Shown here piece by piece: positions 60,311 to 64,000 of a DNA stretch of 64,000 nucleotides. The DNA lies in the NCBI GenBank assembly GCA_947034885.2, contig OX344758.2, positions 9,178,501 through 9,242,500 of the forward strand. The letters run 5' to 3'. Under the pieces are notes generated by a model, which saw nothing but the letters and a program-made list of their open reading frames with translations, was not told the origin of the DNA and searched no databases. The DNA is from Thuidium tamariscinum. Its lineage: Eukaryota > Streptophyta > Bryopsida > Hypnales > Thuidiaceae. The first letter of the stretch is position 1, and each line of letters starts with the position of its first letter. The translations under genes were made by a program, and so were the position numbers.

Positions 60311-61884
60311 TGATTAGTAGCTAGCTCTGGTTCAATCTACAACTGCTTTCAGTTGCTTCCCAGTCAGTCGTTTAGATCTCAACAAGCCGGATGGGACAGT
60401 CATTGCTGTGCAACAATCGGATGCCGACAGTGGCATTTGAAGCTTCAAAAGAATGTGTGAGGGATCAAATTTGCTTGCAAGTTAATGAAGACATTTGGAT
60501 TCATAATGTAGTGACAAAGCAAAGATGTGGTTATCAAAAAGTCTTTGCAAATTAGCACTTACTAAGCCATTAGCACTTACTAGCAAATTATTTTGGGCAA
60601 CCATGCCCCCAAATTGCTATTACCTAATCTATTACTGGCGACTTTTTGTTTTACCTCTTCTTCAAATTTAAAGGAGCTTGGAGACAATTGAAGTGTTGGT
60701 ACTACATTTGATACCAAACAATGTGGAAGATAGGGCTGAGAAGGTAGGTACCTCATCTTGGAGCTCCAACACTTGTTTTGTCAAATCTTCATTCATGGCT
60801 TTCAATCGGTTCATCTGGAAACATCATACTAGGGTAAGCAACATCAAATATGAATTGCAATCCAATTCAAATACCTAGTTTAGGACCCAATTTTGCTTTC
60901 TTACACATCCTAATGTAGTAGAAATTGTACAACGTGGAATTGGGGGGTCAAATAGTTGGAATGAGTTTGAAAAGTCACCATTTTATGAATTCAATGAATA
61001 TAACCATGCGGCCACTACACAAAAGGCAAAAGGTTTGTTCATCATTCCATAATCTTATGGAAACTTCTTAGACTTCCAATGGAATCATGTAGGGAATTGA
61101 CATAGCTACTTTAGCATCCAAAATCTTTAGAATATTCCCCATCTAGGGTCCACAATGGGAAGTAATGTAAATGCACTTTGACCATCTATAATTTATTTTT
61201 CCTTTTCTAAAAATGAGCTCACCTAAATACAAGTGAAATCTTCTTCAGTATATTGTTCTTTAACTAGTATTTTTTCTAAATCCATTAAGTGGAAGTATGG
61301 GCAATGACCAAATGGTTTCATAAAGGATTTCCTACTTTACATACTTGTTAGATTGTGTAAGGTAGGAAGATCTATTTTAGACATTTTGCCCATTCATGGA
61401 GGAACAAAGAATGAATTCATTATAATCATGCATTCAATCTAAAGCATGTACTTTAAACAACTAAGATTTGGGATCCCAATGAAAGAAATAGTTCATAATC
61501 AAAGCTTTTGGAGCAAATAATGAATAGACATTGGCAAACCATTACAAGAATTACTTTTTAAATGTCCATTAATAATTGTCATTTTTTGAAGAAAATACTA
61601 GAACCATTTTAGGTGAATAACATGAATATTCTTGATGTACTTTATTTTATGTTGAGGTTCACTTGACTTTTTTGGATTAATTGTCACCACCCTTCAAATA
61701 TTCATGGCAAAGTCATACTTCGTTGGAAAAGTATAATTTCAATTGTCACGGAACCTCTCACACGTTTATCTACATGTGGCATTGTGGCATTTTGTAAAGA
61801 TTTGAGATATATATACCTCAACAAGACGCATTTCTAAAGCAATAAGTTACATCATCAATTAACCTACAAATTCTTAGAAACATT
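60311..61884. other. Spacer without supported gene
   Basis: AT-rich, with no repeat boundary or credible frame. Confidence 0.4.
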
Positions 61885-62124
61885 TGAGTTATTTGTAAAG
61901 TCCCCCTACTTTGGGCATGACTTTTTTTGAAGTTGAAAAAGGCAACTATAGTTGAAGCGTCAAACTTTTTTGCAAGATACTTATGTCACACGACTTCAAA
62001 AGTGGGGACCAAACTTTTTTAGGCACCATTTTGATGGAAAAATAAGTTTCATACCCACTTTTATTTTGACTTTTTTAACTCAACCGGCTTTTTCACAAAA
62101 GTTAGGGTACTTTACAAATAACTC
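61885..62124. mobile_element. 240-bp MITE abutting the coiled-coil gene
   Basis: The left end TGAGTTATTTGTAAAGT and the right end ACTTTACAAATAACTCA are exact inverted repeats of 17 bp, followed by further partial pairing ('ccccctactttg' against 'aaaagttagggt'). ATT on both sides may be a 3-bp target duplication, as in PIF/Harbinger elements, although that family prefers TWA. It is non-coding. Confidence 0.75.
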
Positions 62125-62126
62125 AA

Positions 62127-63576
62127 TTATTCCGATGATTTTGAAAAGAATGAGAGGGTAAGGACTTCCACTGTAAGACGCAAGCGCATTTCCTTTCCAC
62201 GGTGCTCCTCTTGCTCCTTGGCCAGGGCCTCCTTCAGCTCCTCGACTTCCTTCCGTTGCGCTGCGGGCATGATGCTCAAGGTAACTGACCTATGATCTAG
62301 TATTTGCTTTTCCCTCTTCAGTTTCTCCATCTGTTTCGTCACAGGAGACTTCTGACATCAGTAGAGCGGATGTCCGGTGAAAACGAGGGGAGAAGAATCG
62401 CTGATCATGAGGAGCATTAGAAGTGCCATGTTCAATTCGCTTACTGCATTTTAGAATTAACCTAACTTAGTTCCTGACAGACAGTCCATGAAACCAACAG
62501 AATGTGCAGCAGAGAGCACCAGGTCCGTAGCCGTACTTGCTCCTCTTGATGCGCTTGAAATGCCTGCACCTGGCTTTTCTTCTGCTGCTCCCATTCGGCT
62601 TTCTCTCGTGCCAGCCTCGTCAAGGCTTCTTCATGTTCCTGCAATGAACAAAGTCTTTTTAAATTAGATCGACCTCTTGCTCTCGTCACAAATGTAAGCC
62701 CTGCGACTAGGTCAGAGTGCTGGACATCCGAGCAGCGGAGGGAGTTCCTGTCAGTGGACGTAATCACGGATGCCGGAATCTGGCGCAGGTCGTAAGCGAG
62801 ATATTGCAAGAAACGATCAAATTCGCGGATTCTTCACCGAGATTGAAGAAATTCTCCAATTCGGTAAGAGAGTGACTGCCATCCACGAACATTCTCTGAG
62901 AATTCAAATAGCACCAGTTTTCTGACCTTTGCAAGATTCTTTACTCGTTTGCTTTCTTTCTTGAAAATCGCGATTTCTTCGTCTAAGGCTTGCACCTTCT
63001 TACTCAATGTCGCCTTCTCGGACTCCACTCCGACGTGCTCTCTGTCTTTCTGAGGAACCTGTGACTGATTGCCCCCGCCTTTCTTTGATATCACTTTCTG
63101 ACCTGCATCAAGAATCGTCTTCTTCCGGCCCTCGAATATGGATCTTACCAGCGGCGATACTAATTCCATTTCCGTCGCTGCTTTCACTGTAGATATGCGT
63201 GGAGGCTCCGCTGATCCAGCTGCCTGTACAAATGCATGTTCGGAGGTTTCCGATGAGTTTATCAATTAACCCAAAGATTTCTGATAAGTATCGTGTACGC
63301 AGTATCTTTTGATGTAACAGGGGAATAACAACTGTCTAAACCGTTAAGCTGTGTGCTATGAGTCTTAACTGAAAGAGTCGAAGCAGTGGCGTGAGGAGAT
63401 GGATCGTCAGACCAGTCGCAATCATCATCGAAGCCTGCAAGCTTCAGCTGGCCACTGTCTGAGGTGAAAATCGCATTGCTTGCCAGTCGCCGAGAGTGCT
63501 CAGAGAGAGCATCCGTGAGCCCCTCACAAGCATGCTTTCCGGCCAGTTCGTGGAGTCTTCGGGTATCCATGGCCAT
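62127..63576 (-). CDS. Coiled-coil protein gene, multi-exon, 3' end unresolved
   Basis: Supported exons in transcript order: 63576 to about 63370 or 63299; 63223-62927; 62638-62537; 62330 to about 62170. Exons 2, 3 and 4 join in phase 0 with GT-AG ends. Exon 1 starts MAMDTRRLHELAGKHACEGL and holds an acidic FDDDCDWSDDP. Its best-looking donor (63298) gives the wrong phase, while GTTAAG at 63369 gives the right one. Exon 2 has KKGGGNQSQVPQKDREHV and then heptad-like LSKKVQALDEEIAIFKKE. Exon 3 (EHEEALTRLAREKAEWEQ) and exon 4 (MEKLKREKQ, EVEELKEALAKEQEEHRG) continue the coiled coil. The length points to a structural or scaffold protein, but I recognise no family. After exon 4 the frame runs to a stop at 62127, right beside a MITE, so the true 3' end may lie beyond or be lost. 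Confidence 0.65.
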
Positions 63577-64000
63577 GAATTCTGCAAGCTAAGGAATTCC
63601 TACTTTCCACAATGGTGCAAAAAGCAAAGAGAACCGACCCGACGATCGTCGTCCTGTAAGCGGAATTCTTTAATGTACATGCCGCTGGAAGAACTGCTGA
63701 GTGAAAAATTTCGGAAATGCCAAGAAGGCAAATCCGCTTACATGAGCCAAGGATAGAGATTCTTGGCAGCATCTTCACAGTCTACACTGACGCCAAAGCC
63801 TACACTGACGCTTGCTGGCAAGACTTCATTGCATACTTCAGCTCAGAGCGCACTCCATCCAAGAATTATGCACATGAAGCAACAGTCTTGATCTGGAGAA
63901 TGTATCCACTTCCAACCCAATACAAACAGCATCTCGCACTGGCCGCTTAACGCGGCGAAGTCTCCCCTTGCAAGACCATCCCCAATTTGGAGGTACATTC
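63577..64000. other. Upstream of the coiled-coil gene, window edge
   Basis: Probably the 5' UTR and promoter of the minus-strand gene. A plus-strand frame at 63717-63950 (77 codons) has no recognisable domain. 'tacactgacgc' occurs twice within 25 bp near 63783-63810. Confidence 0.35.

Noticed and set aside
63717-63950. 77-codon plus-strand frame at the window edge
   Set aside because: It lies in the likely promoter of the minus-strand gene and has no recognisable motif.

Overview
The window looks like nuclear DNA of a land plant. It has spliced genes with GT-AG introns, an NADPH-dependent phenylcoumaran/isoflavone-reductase-like gene (a plant family), a plant-type L1 LINE whose ORF1 looks like DUF4283, and very AT-rich intergenic DNA full of small inverted-repeat elements. 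GC-rich exons beside very AT-rich spacers, plus a piggyBac relic, make me lean weakly towards a seed-free lineage (moss, liverwort or lycophyte), but nothing here fixes the species.

Layout: 0-16 kb is AT-rich and has no gene I can support. It holds layered repeats: a TIR family with GGTGATTGCAAGAAACAC ends, a 1.4 kb dispersed repeat, a 60-bp tandem repeat, a near-perfect 198-bp foldback, and three ordered copies of a repeat, one split by a 997-bp element with TIRs and a target duplication. At 16.0-18.3 kb (minus) lies a three-exon pogo/Tc1-type DDE transposase gene with all three catalytic Asp and one apparent frameshift. At 19.9-20.2 kb is a 30-bp minisatellite directly upstream of a complete six-exon reductase gene (20.3-23.2 kb, plus, 320 aa, with a 15-nt microexon).

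At 26.8-34.8 kb a full-length but decayed 7.2 kb L1 LINE sits inside a piggyBac-type transposase relic. A 12-bp target duplication marks the joint, and the piggyBac reading frame continues across it. Next come a MITE (35.3 kb) and the second copy of the 1.4 kb repeat (36.2-37.6 kb). At 38.0-42.0 kb (minus) is a six-exon host gene for a 754-aa protein with an N-terminal SAP domain and a long acidic Ser-rich tail.

42-62 kb is again mostly gene-poor. It contains two more copies of a ~275-bp MITE family (the first is at 23.5 kb), one of them inserted in the terminal repeat of a Stowaway-like element. It also has a 1.3 kb long-TIR element with its own inner foldback and a GC-rich island of unclear coding status. 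The right end (62.1-63.6 kb, minus) holds a multi-exon coiled-coil protein gene whose 3' part runs into another MITE.

The three host genes show no sign of a shared pathway. The unifying theme is repeated nesting of DNA transposons and MITEs in decaying AT-rich DNA. I saw no rRNA or tRNA gene and no CRISPR array, and I did not recognise any LTR retroelement.
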